Of a DNA stretch of 5,975 bases, positions 5,580-5,975 are shown piece by piece. The position numbers were made by a program, and so were the translations under genes. How positions within the stretch are numbered: position 1 is the first letter of the stretch; the number at the start of each line of letters is the position of its first letter. The notes under the pieces are model-generated. The model did not search any database. It was not told the origin of the DNA and saw only the letters and a list, made by a program, of their open reading frames with translations. This DNA comes from Gammaproteobacteria bacterium (GTDB lineage Bacteria; Pseudomonadota; Gammaproteobacteria; Chromatiales; Sedimenticolaceae): contig JAGRHB010000129.1 in NCBI GenBank assembly GCA_020445245.1, positions 1-5,975 of the forward strand. The letters run 5' to 3'.

Positions 5580-5975
5580 TCAGCGGCCCGACTGGCGCTG
5601 CATCAGAACCTTATCGACCACGTAGTCGACAACTTCAGTGATCTCCTGATAGCCGGAGAACCCGGTCCCACTGCGATAACGGCCATCGACCACCACCGCA
5701 GGCACGCTGCGCACGCCATAGCGGCGCATCAGCGCCCTGGCCCGATTGACCTTGGCAGCCACCGCAAACGAACTCATTGCCTCGTTGAATCTGGCCATGT
5801 CCACACCGTTTTCCTGCAACAGGGCATCCACTTCATCGCGTGAACGCAACTTGCGCTTTTCGTCGTGCATGGCGCGGAAAATGATTTCGTGCAGCCTGCC
5901 GAGCTCGCCCATCCCCTCAAGGGCATAGTAGACCTGCGCGTGCATGTCTGCCGCGCCGCCGAACATCACCGGAAT
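5580..5975 (-). CDS. dsbA: Thiol:disulfide interchange protein DsbA, C-terminal fragment (5' end outside window)
   Basis: The frame is open to the window edge and gives 131 residues of the C-terminal part. It runs from a 'FGGAADMHAQ' segment through the helical insertion domain ('IIFRAMHDEKRKL', 31-43; 'NGVDMARFNEAMSSF', 56-70) to the return strand of the thioredoxin fold. That strand carries the cis-proline loop 'RSVPAVVVDGRY' (visible residues 89-100, P92), which faces the active site. DsbA is the periplasmic oxidase that forms disulfide bonds in secreted proteins and is re-oxidised by DsbB. The signal peptide and CxxC active site lie beyond the window. The C-terminus has the usual length and no frameshift. 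It heads a compact minus-strand cluster with an EEP protein and a diguanylate cyclase. Assignment rests on recall of the conserved insertion-domain and cis-Pro motifs. Confidence 0.9.
   Translation of the reverse strand: MPVMFGGAADMHAQVYYALEGMGELGRLHEIIFRAMHDEKRKLRSRDEVDALLQENGVDMARFNEAMSSFAVAAKVNRARALMRRYGVRSVPAVVVDGRYRSGTGFSGYQEITEVVDYVVDKVLMQRQSGR

Noticed and set aside
4878..5843. A 321-codon open frame on the plus strand across the EEP and dsbA genes
   Set aside because: It spans two real genes on the other strand, including their intergenic gap, and shows no family motif.

Overview
The window reads as ordinary chromosome from a GC-rich gammaproteobacterium (roughly 60% GC by eye). The clues are a DsbA of the gammaproteobacterial type, the dsbA–EEP nuclease–GGDEF gene order that I recall from Pseudomonas, an HtpX C-terminus, YidD and a CspA-type protein. 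I cannot name a genus. The sequence shows no IS element, phage gene, CRISPR array, tRNA or rRNA. Both edges cut genes: htpX at the left and dsbA at the right.

Left part (1-2360). The last 51 codons of htpX (+) are followed by a small YjfB-type putative motility protein (+). The YjfB gene meets a 349-residue minus-strand gene tail to tail with an 11-bp overlap. That protein carries a histidine-triad signature resembling the eukaryotic VTC2/GDPGP1 GDP-hexose phosphorylases. Its start overlaps the end of yidD (−) by 11 bp, so the two are probably one transcript. Across a 98-bp divergent gap lies a plus-strand gene for an uncharacterised protein with two CxxC knuckles.

Middle (2391-2980). Two small nucleic-acid-binding proteins run in tandem on the minus strand: a CspA-type cold shock protein and, downstream, a single-RRM protein that probably starts at TTG. 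A perfect 12-bp hairpin lies between them. The 240-bp gap upstream of the csp gene holds its probable leader and promoter region.

Right part (3221-5975). A compact minus-strand cluster reads dsbA (partial), then an endonuclease/exonuclease/phosphatase-fold protein, then a diguanylate cyclase with an intact GGEEF active site and RxxD inhibition site. The gaps are 21 and 16 bp. It plausibly links envelope disulfide formation, an unknown phosphodiesterase or nuclease, and c-di-GMP signalling in one transcript, but the functional link is inferred only from gene order.

The most notable items are the VTC2-like phosphorylase next to yidD, the conserved dsbA–EEP–GGDEF block, the CxxC protein, and the RRM protein that lacks two of the usual RNA-contacting aromatics. 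I found no clear evidence of a wholly new multi-gene system.
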